Assembly: GCF_039543525.1 (NCBI RefSeq)
Contig: NZ_BAABJX010000055.1
Span: forward strand, 23,803 to 87,802
Reading direction: 5' to 3'
From: Algivirga pacifica
GTDB taxonomy: Bacteria > Bacteroidota > Bacteroidia > Cytophagales > Flammeovirgaceae
Length of the DNA stretch: 64,000 nucleotides
In this document: positions 1 to 8,802 of the stretch, piece by piece
Numbering within the stretch: position 1 is the first letter of the stretch
How the letters are laid out: each line of letters starts with the position of its first letter
The notes under the pieces: model-generated
What the model was told of the DNA's origin: nothing
The model's database searches: none
Seen by the model: only the letters and a program-made list of their open reading frames with translations
Made by a program: the position numbers and the translations under genes

Positions 1-609
1 GAAGATGTCGAAACCATTATCCCTCTAATGTATTCAGCAGGTCCTGATGCCTACGACTATACTTTTAAGACAAAAGAGAATTGCCCTATGGAGTTCTTAA
101 AAATGTCTTTTCCTCGCCACCATGGTATCTTCAGCTATAAACATCACTATGTGGCAGAGTATGATGGAAAAGTCGTTGGAGGGGGATGTATCCTGAAAAG
201 TAACCATATTACCTCAAATACACTCTCTACGTTGTGGCATGTCTTTCTCCATTATGGTGTAATCAAAGGCATTAATATTACAAAAAAGTTGCAACAGGCC
301 TCTGAGATATGTCCTGCACCAGAAAAAAATGAGCAAATTATTGCCAATGTGGGTATTGCTCCTGACTATCAGAAAAAGGGAATTGGGAAGCAGTTGATGT
401 ATTACTTATTTGAGCAAAGCAACCTCTCGCACCCTATCATGCTGGATGTTGCAACCACCAATTCGGTTGCTGAGGCATTATATGCTAAGATTGGCTTTGA
501 GGTCATCAGTGAAACACATTCCTCTTATAAAAATAACTATGGGCATATTGATAGCTTAAGAAGAATGAAGCTCAATCCTCAAGCCTTATTAAAAGGGAGC
601 CTCAATTAA
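1..609 (+). CDS. GNAT-family N-acetyltransferase, 5' end outside window
   Basis: The frame is open from the first base of the window, so the gene is cut at its 5' end; the first internal ATG is at 28, but codons 1-27 read on as EDVETIIPL. The C-terminal half carries the GNAT acetyl-CoA site (NVGIAPDYQKKGIGKQLM, with the Q/RxxGxG core QKKGIGK) and the typical last strand region AEALYAKIGFE. Family knowledge: it moves an acetyl group from acetyl-CoA to an amine. The substrate cannot be told. It ends two bases before a long palindromic repeat. Confidence 0.85.
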   Translation, partial: EDVETIIPLMYSAGPDAYDYTFKTKENCPMEFLKMSFPRHHGIFSYKHHYVAEYDGKVVGGGCILKSNHITSNTLSTLWHVFLHYGVIKGINITKKLQQASEICPAPEKNEQIIANVGIAPDYQKKGIGKQLMYYLFEQSNLSHPIMLDVATTNSVAEALYAKIGFEVISETHSSYKNNYGHIDSLRRMKLNPQALLKGSLN

Positions 610-610
610 A

Positions 611-756
611 TTGTTGAATCGTTGAATTTCTCCTTCGGAGAGTTGAATTGAGCTTCGCTCGTTGATTCGAGTTGAATTGTTTATTGAATTCAGTTAACAG
701 TTCAACTCGAATCAACGATTCAACTCTCCGAAGGAGAAATTCAACGATTCAACAAC
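611..756. repeat. Palindromic repeat, family A copy 1
   Basis: The right arm (701-756) reads back on the left arm (611-672). The left arm has an extra inner module containing GAGCTTCGCTC. The arms are made of GTTGAATCG/GTTGATTCG words joined to small palindromes such as CTCCTTCGGAG. It lies between the convergent acetyltransferase gene and ilvE and may end transcription from both sides. Related copies lie at 9503, 20963, 41361, 53073 and 55558. Confidence 0.85.
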
Positions 757-761
757 TAAAC

Positions 762-1844
762 TTAGATACGGTAGATCCAACCTTTATTGTCTTCTACCTC
801 CCCCATCTGCATTCCTTGCAAATGCTGCTTGATCTTAGTAGAAAGCTTTTCCCCTTCTACCTCAGCGATCTCCAGTAGCTCACCATCGTTACCGATATGG
901 CTAATTGGGGCAATCGTTACCGCTGTTCCTGTACCGAAAGCTTCTTTCAAAGAACCATCTTTGGTTGCATCCACAATCTCTTGTACAGGAATCTTACGCT
1001 CCTCTACTTTCACCCCCCAGTCACTTAGCAACTCCAATACACTTAGACGTGTAATACTTCTCAAGATCGTATCTTCTTCTGGCATGGTAGGTGCCGTCAC
1101 GATCGTATCATTGATCTGGAACATTACGTTCATCGTACCAGACTCCTCAATATATTTGTGCTCTGCCGCATCTGTCCATAGCAACTGATCGTATCCTTCT
1201 GCTTGCGCTAGTTTCGCTGGATACATAGAAGCTGCATAGTTTCCTGCTACCTTTGCATACCCTGTACCCCCATGACATGTACGAGAATATTCTTTCTCAA
1301 TTTTCACTTTTACCGGGTTAGAATAGTAAATTCCTACCGGGCTAGTGATAATTGCAAAGGTGTAGGTATCTGATGGCTTCAAGCCCAAGAAAGCATCTGC
1401 AGCAAACATAAACGGACGGATATACAAAGAACTCCCCTCTGTATTTGGAACCCATCCTTTGTCCAGTTCGATCAGCTTATGCAAGCCTTCCATAAAGATA
1501 TTTTCCGGTAACTCAGGCATACACATTCTTTTAGCCGAAGCATTTAAACGGGCTGCATTGTCCTGTGGACGGAAAATCAATACCTCTTCCTGGTTTTGTC
1601 TGTTTCTAAATGCTTTTAGCCCTTCAAAGATCGACTGTCCATAGTGGATCGCAGATAAAGCTGGGTTCATTGAAAACTCTCCATAAGGGACAATTCTCAA
1701 ATCTTGCCATTTACCATCTTTGTAGTCCGCCAAAAACATATGGTCGGAAAAAATCTTCCCGAAAGGGATGTTATCAAAGTCTACCTGATCCAAGTTAGAC
1801 TTGCTTGTCTTCTCAATTTTAATGTCCAGCGCCAGTTCTTCCAT
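762..1844 (-). CDS. ilvE: Branched-chain amino acid aminotransferase
   Basis: This fold-type IV PLP enzyme of 360 residues makes or breaks down leucine, isoleucine and valine by exchanging the amino group with glutamate and 2-oxoglutarate. The PLP lysine is K198 in GYAKVAGNYAAS. Other family blocks seen are SIFEGLKAFR near 71-80, YIRPFMFA near 141, IEESGTMNVMF and FGTGTAVTIAP. The length fits the long IlvE type. The ATG at 1844 gives the expected N-terminus. It is a single gene with about 140 bp of leader behind an exact -7 promoter box. Confidence 0.95.
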   Translation of the reverse strand: MEELALDIKIEKTSKSNLDQVDFDNIPFGKIFSDHMFLADYKDGKWQDLRIVPYGEFSMNPALSAIHYGQSIFEGLKAFRNRQNQEEVLIFRPQDNAARLNASAKRMCMPELPENIFMEGLHKLIELDKGWVPNTEGSSLYIRPFMFAADAFLGLKPSDTYTFAIITSPVGIYYSNPVKVKIEKEYSRTCHGGTGYAKVAGNYAASMYPAKLAQAEGYDQLLWTDAAEHKYIEESGTMNVMFQINDTIVTAPTMPEEDTILRSITRLSVLELLSDWGVKVEERKIPVQEIVDATKDGSLKEAFGTGTAVTIAPISHIGNDGELLEIAEVEGEKLSTKIKQHLQGMQMGEVEDNKGWIYRI

Positions 1845-1986
1845 GTTCTTCCGCTTTTGATGTATTATTCAATATGTTGTTTCAAAATATCACCCTTTGA
1901 TATTATTCCCAACTAATATAGTTCGATAAGGTAGTTTTTTCTTCAAAAAATCCTAACTCACTATACTATTTTTTAAAGGAATACTA

Positions 1987-1994
1987 CAAATATA
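1987..1994 (-). promoter_or_regulatory. Candidate ilvE promoter -7 box
   Basis: On the minus strand this reads TATATTTG, an exact match to the Bacteroidota -7 box TAnnTTTG. A TTTTG lies about 23 bases upstream and could be the -33 element. A start here gives ilvE a leader of about 140 nt. Confidence 0.5.
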
Positions 1995-2086
1995 CAGGAT
2001 TGTATTTTGTAAAATCACAAAAAATATCACATAATATTATAAATATATAATACCAATGTGATATTTTATTAGATAAATTGAAATGT

Positions 2087-2210
2087 GGTTATCGGTTATC
2101 GGTTATCGGTTATCGGTTATCGGTTATCGGTTATCGGTTATCGGTTATCGGTTATCGGTTATCGGTTATCGGTTATCGGTTATCGGTTATCGGTTATCGG
2201 TTATCGGTTA
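2087..2210. repeat. Perfect 7-bp tandem array (GGTTATC x17)
   Basis: Seventeen uninterrupted copies of GGTTATC are followed by GGTTA. The array lies between ilvE and the inositol monophosphatase gene, upstream of the ilvE promoter. The reverse complement, GATAACC, appears in degenerate form in the adjoining element at 2211-2386 (AAGCGAT AAGCAAT AACCGAT), so the two parts are opposed heptad arms. A perfect array of this length should be prone to slippage. Confidence 0.97.
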
Positions 2211-2386
2211 AGAAAGTTATTTTACTCCTAAGCGATAAGCAATAACCGATAAACTTTTTCAACCTTTTTTTAAACGATAAGCGATAAACAATAACCATTG
2301 CATGGCGCCCGCAAACATTCTTTTCAAGCGATAAGCAATAACCATTGCATGGCGCCCGTAAACCTTCTTTAACCGATAAACAAAAA
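2211..2386 (-). repeat. Family C 3'-end element, copy 1
   Basis: This stretch lies directly after the stop of the inositol monophosphatase gene. It holds AAACGATAAGCGATAAACAA, an AT-rich core (TTATTTTACTCCTAAG) and a direct repeat of about 52 bp that includes ATTGCATGGCGCCCG, at roughly 2290-2340 and 2335-2395. Copies at 25063 and 27430 share the core and the position after the stop of a minus-strand gene. No coding is supported, although a short open frame crosses it. Confidence 0.75.
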
Positions 2387-3175
2387 CTACCAATGCTTCT
2401 GTACAACGGCTAACATATCCTGATGTACTCCCGGAGCTGCTGCCAGTATTTCCCGTCCAAAAACACTATTACTTCCTCCCTGAAAGTCAGAAACGATTCC
2501 TCCAGCCTCTTTGATCAAAATAACACCTGCCGCTACATCCCAAGGCTTAAGGTTATACTCAAAGAATCCCTCAAAGCGTCCTGCTGCCACATAGGCCAGG
2601 TCAATAGCTGCTGATCCCATTCTCCTTAACCCATGACAGTTTTCCATCATATGCATTAGGATTTTCATATACTCATCCATTCGCTCAAAGTCCACGTAAG
2701 GAAATCCTGTAGCCACCAGTCCTTTCTTCAACACTTTCTGTGGAGACACCACCATAGGCTGATCATTTAAGTAAGCCCCTCCCCCACGATAAGCATGAAA
2801 ACATTCCTTGAGATTCATTCCGAATACCAAACCAAAGATCACTTCCTGATCTTCCATCAGGGCAATACTAATGGAGAAATTAGGCACCCCATGTATGAAA
2901 TTAGTCGTACCATCCAATGGGTCTACCACCCAGTTCAATCCTCCTTTATTTTCAGTACCGGTTCCCTCTTCTGCAATGAAGCCTGCCTCCGGAACGATTT
3001 CCCTTAGTTTAGCCACGAGCATTTTTTCGGCCTGCTTATCCACATAGGAAACCATATCATTGGTATCCTTGTACTCCACATGCACTCGATCAAACCCATG
3101 AAATTCCTTCATAATAAAATCAGCAACCTGATGGGCCAACGTTTTCACTTGGTAGGATATATTCTCCAGATTCAT
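2387..3175 (-). CDS. suhB: Inositol monophosphatase family protein (SuhB-like)
   Basis: The product of 262 residues is a metal-dependent phosphatase of the IMPase fold. Metal-binding motifs are visible: EE at 69-70 (GFIAEEGTG), DPLDGTTNF at 85-93, and WDVAAGVILIKEAGG near the C-terminus. I chose the ATG at 3175 because an in-frame TTG at 3214 adds 13 residues without family likeness. The likely substrate is inositol 1-phosphate or a related sugar phosphate. The SuhB role in rRNA antitermination is known from Enterobacteria and cannot be inferred here. Confidence 0.9.
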   Translation of the reverse strand: MNLENISYQVKTLAHQVADFIMKEFHGFDRVHVEYKDTNDMVSYVDKQAEKMLVAKLREIVPEAGFIAEEGTGTENKGGLNWVVDPLDGTTNFIHGVPNFSISIALMEDQEVIFGLVFGMNLKECFHAYRGGGAYLNDQPMVVSPQKVLKKGLVATGFPYVDFERMDEYMKILMHMMENCHGLRRMGSAAIDLAYVAAGRFEGFFEYNLKPWDVAAGVILIKEAGGIVSDFQGGSNSVFGREILAAAPGVHQDMLAVVQKHW

Positions 3176-3264
3176 GCGATAGTGTTTATTGTTTTGTTGG
3201 AATAATACCCGCAATATACAGATTATATAAACCGAAAGAATGAAAATACCTCAGCGATATACCT

Positions 3265-3672
3265 CTACAACAACTTCAGGTTAATCTCCTCTATCTTGAA
3301 CTGACGCTCAAAAGAGTATTCCCCTGAAGCTACTTCCAGATACATAAACAACCCCCTTGCTCGCTCTAATGGCTTGCGCTGTACATTTCCAGTACTTTTC
3401 TCCATCAATTGTGCTTCCAGCAGTTGTAAATCTGCAATCATCTCCACCACTTTCTTATTGAAGTTATTTTCCTTGATCAGCGTAAGAATACCATCTGTAC
3501 TCATACCATTCAAAGCGGTATAATCAATTGGATAAACATCATTGGAACGTTGCTGCATATAACTCAATGCCTCTTCATTATTTCCGGCATTGACCATTCC
3601 CATCAGTTTTCCAAGAAAGTATACCATTTCTTCCGTCATTCTTTCGATATAATCTTTTTTATACTCCAGCAT
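3265..3672 (-). CDS. Small helical protein of unknown function
   Basis: The likely product is 135 residues starting MLEYKKDYIERMTEEM at 3672. A longer frame reaches 3744, but its extra residues are encoded by repeat-like DNA and look unnatural. The sequence is charged and helical, with no signal peptide or membrane segment. The opening, with a DYIxRMxE pattern, recalls DUF6483-type small proteins, but I cannot confirm this. It is 89 bp upstream of the phosphatase gene on the same strand, so co-transcription is possible. Confidence 0.6.
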   Translation of the reverse strand: MLEYKKDYIERMTEEMVYFLGKLMGMVNAGNNEEALSYMQQRSNDVYPIDYTALNGMSTDGILTLIKENNFNKKVVEMIADLQLLEAQLMEKSTGNVQRKPLERARGLFMYLEVASGEYSFERQFKIEEINLKLL

Positions 3673-3715
3673 TTTTTGATTAGTTTTTAGATTAATAAAT
3701 TTTAAAAAGATAACA

Positions 3716-3941
3716 GGTAATAAGTAAAGGGTAAAAGGTTTCAAACCATTAAGATTAAGGCTATCTTATTACTATACTATTTATTGGTTATAAGTAATCA
3801 GTAACATGCTTCATCGAAAACACTTCTTTATATTATTTAAAGGCCATGTGAACTTATTTGCATCCTTTTAGATGAAGGGCAACCACGTGGGGTCGCCCCT
3901 ACCTTTTACCTTTTACCTTTTACCTTTTACCTTTTACCTTT
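3716..3941. repeat. Opposed 7-bp arrays flanking a REP-like hairpin
   Basis: The left arm at 3716-3736 has three units (GGTAATA, AGTAAAG, GGTAAAA). The right arm at 3900-3941 has six perfect TACCTTT units. Between them, at 3877-3899, lies a short GC-rich hairpin (GGGCAACC-acgt-GGGGTCGCCC). The whole fills the space between two divergent genes, ending 12 bp before the start of the gene at 3954. Confidence 0.85.
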
Positions 3942-3953
3942 TAACAATAACCT

Positions 3954-4886
3954 ATGCTTTCCCTACTTCCCACTTCCATTCGTCATTGTTCTATCTTTAT
4001 GGGTTTCTTATTTCTTCCCTTTATGGGTATCACACAACATGACCTTAAAAACTTTCATATAGGCTTTGGAACTCCTTTGATCGTATATCCTACTTTAGGA
4101 AGTACCATACGCTTCGGTATTGATGCCTCAATACTCTATAACTTTAATCCAACGATTAGTGTAGGCTTCCAGTTTCTCCGGGGAAGTTATCGGGATGCCT
4201 ATTCAGGAGGTGCTATTGTAGGAGCACTTTCCGATAATGAAGGCAACCTTATTAATATTATCTCTAGAGAAGATCCCGAGAAAAATATTCAATATAATAT
4301 CAATACTTTTGGGATAGTTAACAAAATAAATATTCGCCCTTTTAAAAAAATCAACCCTTTTTTTCTGTTTAGCATCAATTACAATACAAGAATTACCAAG
4401 ATCAGGGCTTTTACGGTTGCTAACATTCTGGACACTCCGGAGTTTGACCGCAGCATGAGAAATGCTGAAAAAGGATATATTCTCATAGTTGATGATATAG
4501 GAGAAGAAATCAGTGATGCTTCCAATGCCATTGAGATCCCCTATAAGAAAAGCTATGGTGGGCTTAGCGGGGGTTTTGGACTTGGTGTCCAGTATAACTT
4601 TGACCGGAACTTTGCTCTCGGTTTGCAAATCATCGCACCAGACCTCATCAATAGTGTTCCTTTACTCAACACTCGAACAGTTGCATTTATCGAATATGCC
4701 CCTTCTATTCAAGAACTCGTTGACTTTGTAGAATTCCCCAATCCTGAAGAAGAAGAAAACCTGAGTAACAATCCAGGTACCAATGAGGTGGGATATTTTG
4801 GACAAATTATGGGAGACGAAGAACTCAAAAGAAAGCTATATGTGAGTGTGACCCTCACCTATAAGATGTGGTTTAAGAAGTTCTAA
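3954..4886 (+). CDS. Outer-membrane beta-barrel-like protein, tandem paralogue 1
   Basis: The product has 310 residues with an N-terminal signal region (about 1-28; a second ATG at 3999 is also possible). The rest is rich in alternating hydrophobic and aromatic residues, as in outer-membrane barrels, and ends in an aromatic residue (KMWFKKF). It is clearly a paralogue of the next gene: both share YSGG, NTFGIV/NSFGIV, INIRPFKK, DTPEF/DTPQY, FPNPEEEE and GYxGQ in the same order. I do not recognise a named family. Confidence 0.7.
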   Translation: MLSLLPTSIRHCSIFMGFLFLPFMGITQHDLKNFHIGFGTPLIVYPTLGSTIRFGIDASILYNFNPTISVGFQFLRGSYRDAYSGGAIVGALSDNEGNLINIISREDPEKNIQYNINTFGIVNKINIRPFKKINPFFLFSINYNTRITKIRAFTVANILDTPEFDRSMRNAEKGYILIVDDIGEEISDASNAIEIPYKKSYGGLSGGFGLGVQYNFDRNFALGLQIIAPDLINSVPLLNTRTVAFIEYAPSIQELVDFVEFPNPEEEENLSNNPGTNEVGYFGQIMGDEELKRKLYVSVTLTYKMWFKKF

Positions 4887-4918
4887 CTTACTCAAATCCT
4901 TCACTATGAATTATATCT

Positions 4919-5839
4919 ATGACAGCTATACCCAAACGGCCTATCTACGCAATACTCTTTGTATTATTGAATCTATTTCCTGTATTGACTATAGCTCAAG
5001 ACTTAAAGAACCTTCATTTAAATTACAGCCTTCCCTTATCTATATTTCCCAGTCTGGAAAAAGGTGTACGCCTAGGACATCACCTTCAACTTAACTACAA
5101 TCTTTCCCCTTCTTTCGGCATTGGTATTCAATATATCAATGGGCAATTCAGAGATCAATACTCTGGCGGCACTTTTACAGGATTTTTAAGTGATACCAAT
5201 GACGATATCATCGACTTTATCATTCAAACGAATACTGAAAAAAACATCGTCTATATACTCAATAGCTTTGGTATTGTTAGTGAAATAAATATCCGACCTT
5301 TCAAGAAATTCAATCCATTTTTGATGATCAGCATAAATTATCAATACAGAAATAGCAGGATCACTTCTTTTGAAAAAGCAGATATTTTTGACACTCCCCA
5401 GTATTATGAGAGTATGAATAACGCCCAATTAGGGTACAATGTTTCCTATGAAGACCCTCTCGGGTTGGTATTTGCAGATAGCGCAGTAACTATTCCCTAT
5501 AAACAAACCGCTAACAATATAAGTGCTGGCTTGAGTATTGGTATTGAATGGAACATTAACCGAGATTTCTCCTTTGGGCTTCAAGTAGTCAGTCCTGATT
5601 TGATCAATCCTATTACCCTACCCAATACCAGTACTGTATCTTTTCTAAGAGATGATCCTTTTGACTTTGATCTGACTAACAGTTTTATTTTCCCAAATCC
5701 TGAAGAGGAAGAAAAGCTAAAAAACAATCCCGAAATGGGTGACACTGGCTACCTTGGACAAACCATGAATGAGGATATCAGGAAACCTAAGCTATATGTT
5801 GAGCTATTCCTCACGTATAAGTTTTTTTATAAAAAATAA
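4919..5839 (+). CDS. Outer-membrane beta-barrel-like protein, tandem paralogue 2
   Basis: The product has 306 residues with a good signal peptide (MTAIPKRPIYAILFVLLNLF, cleavage near IAQ/D). It follows its paralogue after 32 bp on the same strand, so the pair is probably one operon that arose by duplication. The FPNPEEEEKLKNNPE block near the C-terminus is highly conserved between the two and may be an exposed loop. The last residues (FFYKK) suit a barrel end. The function is unknown; pullulanase follows 108 bp downstream, but a link is not shown. Confidence 0.7.
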   Translation: MTAIPKRPIYAILFVLLNLFPVLTIAQDLKNLHLNYSLPLSIFPSLEKGVRLGHHLQLNYNLSPSFGIGIQYINGQFRDQYSGGTFTGFLSDTNDDIIDFIIQTNTEKNIVYILNSFGIVSEINIRPFKKFNPFLMISINYQYRNSRITSFEKADIFDTPQYYESMNNAQLGYNVSYEDPLGLVFADSAVTIPYKQTANNISAGLSIGIEWNINRDFSFGLQVVSPDLINPITLPNTSTVSFLRDDPFDFDLTNSFIFPNPEEEEKLKNNPEMGDTGYLGQTMNEDIRKPKLYVELFLTYKFFYKK

Positions 5840-5947
5840 TATTGCTCCTCTAAAATTCCCTGCCTTCCTATTAACTTCGTCTACAAATCATCAATTCTTT
5901 TTACCACTATGCTGCAGTATATGCCCTGCAGCTATTCTTAAATCATC

Positions 5948-7945
5948 ATGCACAAAAGACGTTACATTCAAATGATGCTCTTGCTATTTTTGTTTATTTC
6001 CTGCAAAAAACAAGAGAGCGACCAACCTATATCTTTCCCTGTTTATGAGGGAAATGACCTAGGTGTACAATACACCCCCCAGAAAACAACTTTTAAGTTA
6101 TGGTCTCCTGTCGCAGAAAAGGTTGTCGTACACCTTTACGAAAAAGGTCTGGAAGGAAAACCCTTACAGTCTTTCGATATGAAATCCATTATGAATGGCG
6201 CATGGAAGCTTAGTGTAAACGAAGATCTCTTAGGTAAATACTACACGTTCCAAGTCACCACAAAGCAAGGAGAAACACTAAAAGAAACGCCTGGTATTTA
6301 TGCCAAGGCTACAGGAGCCAATGGTATGAGAGGAATGATTGTGGATATGAAGGCTACCAATCCGGAAGGATGGGCTCAGGATAAACGACCACCCCTTAAA
6401 AGTAGCAGCGATATTATTCTATACGAGCTACAGATCCGAGATATGAGCATCTCTCCTACCTCTGGCAGTGCTTATCCCGGCAAATACCTTGGACTAGCAG
6501 AAAGTGGAACTACCTCTAAAGATGGCCTTTCTACGGGCATTGACCATATAGAAGAAATGGGCGTGACCCATGCACACATTCTCCCTGCCTTTGACTATCA
6601 CACGGTAGACGAAACCAAGCTGGATAGTGCACAATACAACTGGGGGTATGACCCTCAAAACTATAATGTACCGGAAGGCTCTTATGCCACAGATCCATAT
6701 GACGGCGCTGTGCGTATCAAGGAATTCAAGCAAATGGTCAAGGCTTTTCATGACAAGGGAATTCGTGTCATTATGGATGTCGTTTACAACCATACTTTCG
6801 CCCAAGAAAATGCCTGGTTCAACCAGGAAGTTCCGGACTATTACTATAGACAAAAAGCAGATGGAAGTTATTCCGATGCCTCAGCTTGTGGAAATGAGAC
6901 CGCTTCCGAACAGCCTATGATGCGTAAGTACATGATCGAGTCCTTGAAATACTGGGCTAAAGAATATCATGTGGATGGCTTCCGCTTTGACCTAATGGGT
7001 ATTCATGATATAACTACTATGAATGCGATCAGCGATGAGTTGAAAGCCATGGACCCAAGCATTTTCCTATATGGAGAAGGATGGACAGCTGGTGATAGCC
7101 CTTTACCCGTAGAAGAGCGTGCCCTTAAAGCACATACCTATCAAATGCGAGGCGTAGCAGCATTTTCTGATGATATTCGGGATGCTATCAAGGGACACTA
7201 TGCCGAGGAAAAAGAAACGGGCTTTGTCTCAGGAAAAGAGGGACTAAGCGAGTCCATCAAATTTGGTGTGGTAGGAGCTACCAATCACCCCCAGATTAAC
7301 TACGAGCTGGTGAATTATTCGGATACTGCCTGGGCTTCTTCCCCTTCACAGTGTATCAACTATGTGTCTTGCCATGACAATCACACCTTATATGATAAAC
7401 TCAAGGCATCTTGCCCGAATGAGTCAGAAGCAGAGATTATTAAAATGCATCAGTTGGCCAATACGATTGTTCTAACTTCTCAAGGTGTTCCTTTCCTTCA
7501 TGCGGGTGTAGAAATGTTGCGTACCAAAAACGGGGAGCATAACTCTTATAACTTACCGGACAATATCAATCAAATTGACTGGACTCGTAAGAAAAGGTAT
7601 AAGGAAGTGGTCGATTACTATAAAGGACTTATCGCCATCCGAAAAGCGCATCCGGCATTGCATATGCCATCCCAAAAAATGATTCAGAAGCACTTGAAGT
7701 TTCTGGAGTTCAAGAATAATTTGGTTGCTGGATTTGTGATCGATGGTCATGCCAATGGGGATGCTGCCGAAAAAATCATGGTACTCTATAATGCTAATAA
7801 AGCTCCTTATAACTTCAATATCCTGAAAGGGAAATGGAAAGTACTGGTGAATGGAAAAGAAGCTTCTCCTGAGGGGTTAGGGTATATTGAAGGAGGAAAT
7901 ATTACGATGCCTGGTAGAAGTGCTTGGGTGCTGGTGAAAGAGTAG
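5948..7945 (+). CDS. pulA: Type I pullulanase, lipoprotein (GH13)
   Basis: This 665-residue enzyme cuts alpha-1,6 bonds in pullulan, glycogen or starch limit dextrins. The N-terminus is a lipoprotein signal (LLFLFISC, cysteine near 19). A CBM48-like domain follows at about 30-130, then the GH13 barrel. The type I pullulanase signature YNWGYDPQNYNVPEGSYAT is present. Catalytic residues are D348 (GFRFDLMG), E377 (YGEGW) and D477 (SCHDNHT). A beta-sheet C-terminal domain ends the protein. It probably acts at the cell surface or in the periplasm. No SusC/SusD genes lie beside it. Confidence 0.95.
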   Translation: MHKRRYIQMMLLLFLFISCKKQESDQPISFPVYEGNDLGVQYTPQKTTFKLWSPVAEKVVVHLYEKGLEGKPLQSFDMKSIMNGAWKLSVNEDLLGKYYTFQVTTKQGETLKETPGIYAKATGANGMRGMIVDMKATNPEGWAQDKRPPLKSSSDIILYELQIRDMSISPTSGSAYPGKYLGLAESGTTSKDGLSTGIDHIEEMGVTHAHILPAFDYHTVDETKLDSAQYNWGYDPQNYNVPEGSYATDPYDGAVRIKEFKQMVKAFHDKGIRVIMDVVYNHTFAQENAWFNQEVPDYYYRQKADGSYSDASACGNETASEQPMMRKYMIESLKYWAKEYHVDGFRFDLMGIHDITTMNAISDELKAMDPSIFLYGEGWTAGDSPLPVEERALKAHTYQMRGVAAFSDDIRDAIKGHYAEEKETGFVSGKEGLSESIKFGVVGATNHPQINYELVNYSDTAWASSPSQCINYVSCHDNHTLYDKLKASCPNESEAEIIKMHQLANTIVLTSQGVPFLHAGVEMLRTKNGEHNSYNLPDNINQIDWTRKKRYKEVVDYYKGLIAIRKAHPALHMPSQKMIQKHLKFLEFKNNLVAGFVIDGHANGDAAEKIMVLYNANKAPYNFNILKGKWKVLVNGKEASPEGLGYIEGGNITMPGRSAWVLVKE

Positions 7946-7949
7946 TGTA

Positions 7950-8167
7950 AATAAATAACTGTCATACTACTAAATGGTTTTGTTGAGTGGGGCACTACGT
8001 GCCGTTGAGGCGGCTAGCGCCGCTGGTTGAGTATGCTTCGCATGTTGAGATTTTGCAGTACTGCTCTTTCTCAACAGCCCGAAGGGCTACTCAACGGAGC
8101 GAAGCTCTACTCAACGACACGCAGTGTCACTCAACAAAGTCATTTGGTAGTATGACTGTTATTTATT
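7950..8167. repeat. Palindromic repeat with terminal inverted repeats, family B copy 1
   Basis: The two ends are inverted copies of about 38 bp (AATAAATAACTGTCATACTA at the left end). Inside, words of GTTGAG/CTCAAC separate a run of small palindromes: GCACTACGTGC, GCGGCTAGCGCCGC, ATGCTTCGCAT, AGCCCGAAGGGCT, GAGCGAAGCTC and GACACGCAGTGTC. No protein is encoded. It lies after pullulanase and could fold into a long cruciform. Copy 2 is at 13553, and an end fragment lies at 53163. Confidence 0.85.
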
Positions 8168-8201
8168 CAAAGATCAATATTCGTCCCAAATACTAAGACA
8201 T

Positions 8202-8228
8202 AAAAAAGGTCACCAATTGGTGACCTTT
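8202..8228 (-). terminator. Intrinsic terminator of the 36-aa gene
   Basis: A perfect 10-bp stem (AAAGGTCACC / GGTGACCTTT) with loop AATT is followed, on the minus strand, by a T run from the A run at 8202. It lies 27 bp after the stop of the small gene at 8255. Confidence 0.8.
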
Positions 8229-8254
8229 CTTTGTTTCTTTGGCATTCCTCGGGA

Positions 8255-8365
8255 TTACATTCCCAATTCTTTTTTTGCTTTCATGTAGTTTACTACACCG
8301 AATGCAATAGAAAGAACCATTGGAGGAACCATAAAGGCAATTGCCGCAATACCTAATACGCCCAT
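8255..8365 (-). CDS. 36-residue single-span membrane protein
   Basis: The frame reads MGVLGIAAIAFMVPPMVLSI, then AFGVVNYMKAKKELGM and a TAA stop. One hydrophobic segment covers about residues 3-25, and a positive tail ends it. It has its own terminator 27 bp downstream and an AT-rich upstream region with a near-consensus -7 box (TACTTTAG) about 90 bp before the start. The match of frame, hydrophobic profile and terminator makes a real gene likely. The function is unknown. It lies about 200 bp from the DnaA-box cluster. Confidence 0.7.
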   Translation of the reverse strand: MGVLGIAAIAFMVPPMVLSIAFGVVNYMKAKKELGM

Positions 8366-8560
8366 TTTTCTCTTAATTTTTTTGATCAAAAAAATTATTG
8401 GCCTTTCCTCTCAAGAAATACTTCCTAGAGGTCCAACCGTATTTGGACGCTAAAGTATTAAAAATATCCCTTAAAATCCTGTCTAAGAACAATTATTTTC
8501 CTGAAACGCCCTTTTTAACCTGTAAATATTACACCTGCTTTATCACGCTATCAAGATCAC

Positions 8561-8802
8561 TTATTCACAGGCTCCCAAAAAGTTATTCACATGTTTCACG
8601 GCGTTCCACACAAAGTTATCAACATTGTGGATAAAATGTTGATAACTTTTTGAAATATAGCTTTACAGTACTAAAAAAGGGCATTTACAAATGTTAGTAA
8701 ATAGGTAAAAAAGAAATAACAGCATTACTTCTACCATAGAAAAACAAATTACTAACATGCAAAATCAAGATATTCACAAAGTTATCAACATAATTATCCC
8801 AA
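8561..8802. other. DnaA-box cluster, candidate chromosomal replication origin (oriC)
   Basis: Exact TTATNCACA boxes occur at 8561-8569 (+), 8583-8591 (+) and 8626-8634 (-, TTATCCACA). One-mismatch TTATCAACA boxes occur at 8616-8624 (+), 8637-8645 (-) and 8782-8790 (+). Further near matches are ATATTCACA at 8770-8778 and TTATCCCAA at 8794-8802. The 130 bp between the two groups is very AT-rich and could be the unwinding element. The whole 8366-8814 interval is otherwise non-coding. dnaA is not in the window, so the call rests on the boxes alone. Confidence 0.65.

Noticed and set aside
2087..2210. CRISPR-like or telomere-like repeat
   Set aside because: The unit is 7 bp with no spacers and no cas genes nearby, and the array is internal to the sequence.
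2194..2406. A 70-residue minus-strand protein
   Set aside because: Most of its codons come from family C and heptad repeat DNA, and the residues look like repeat translation.
3176..3214. TTG start for the inositol monophosphatase
   Set aside because: It adds residues unlike the family, and an ATG at 3175 gives the expected N-terminus.
8561..8802. Plasmid or phage origin
   Set aside because: No rep gene, iterons or integrase lie nearby; the context is chromosomal housekeeping genes.
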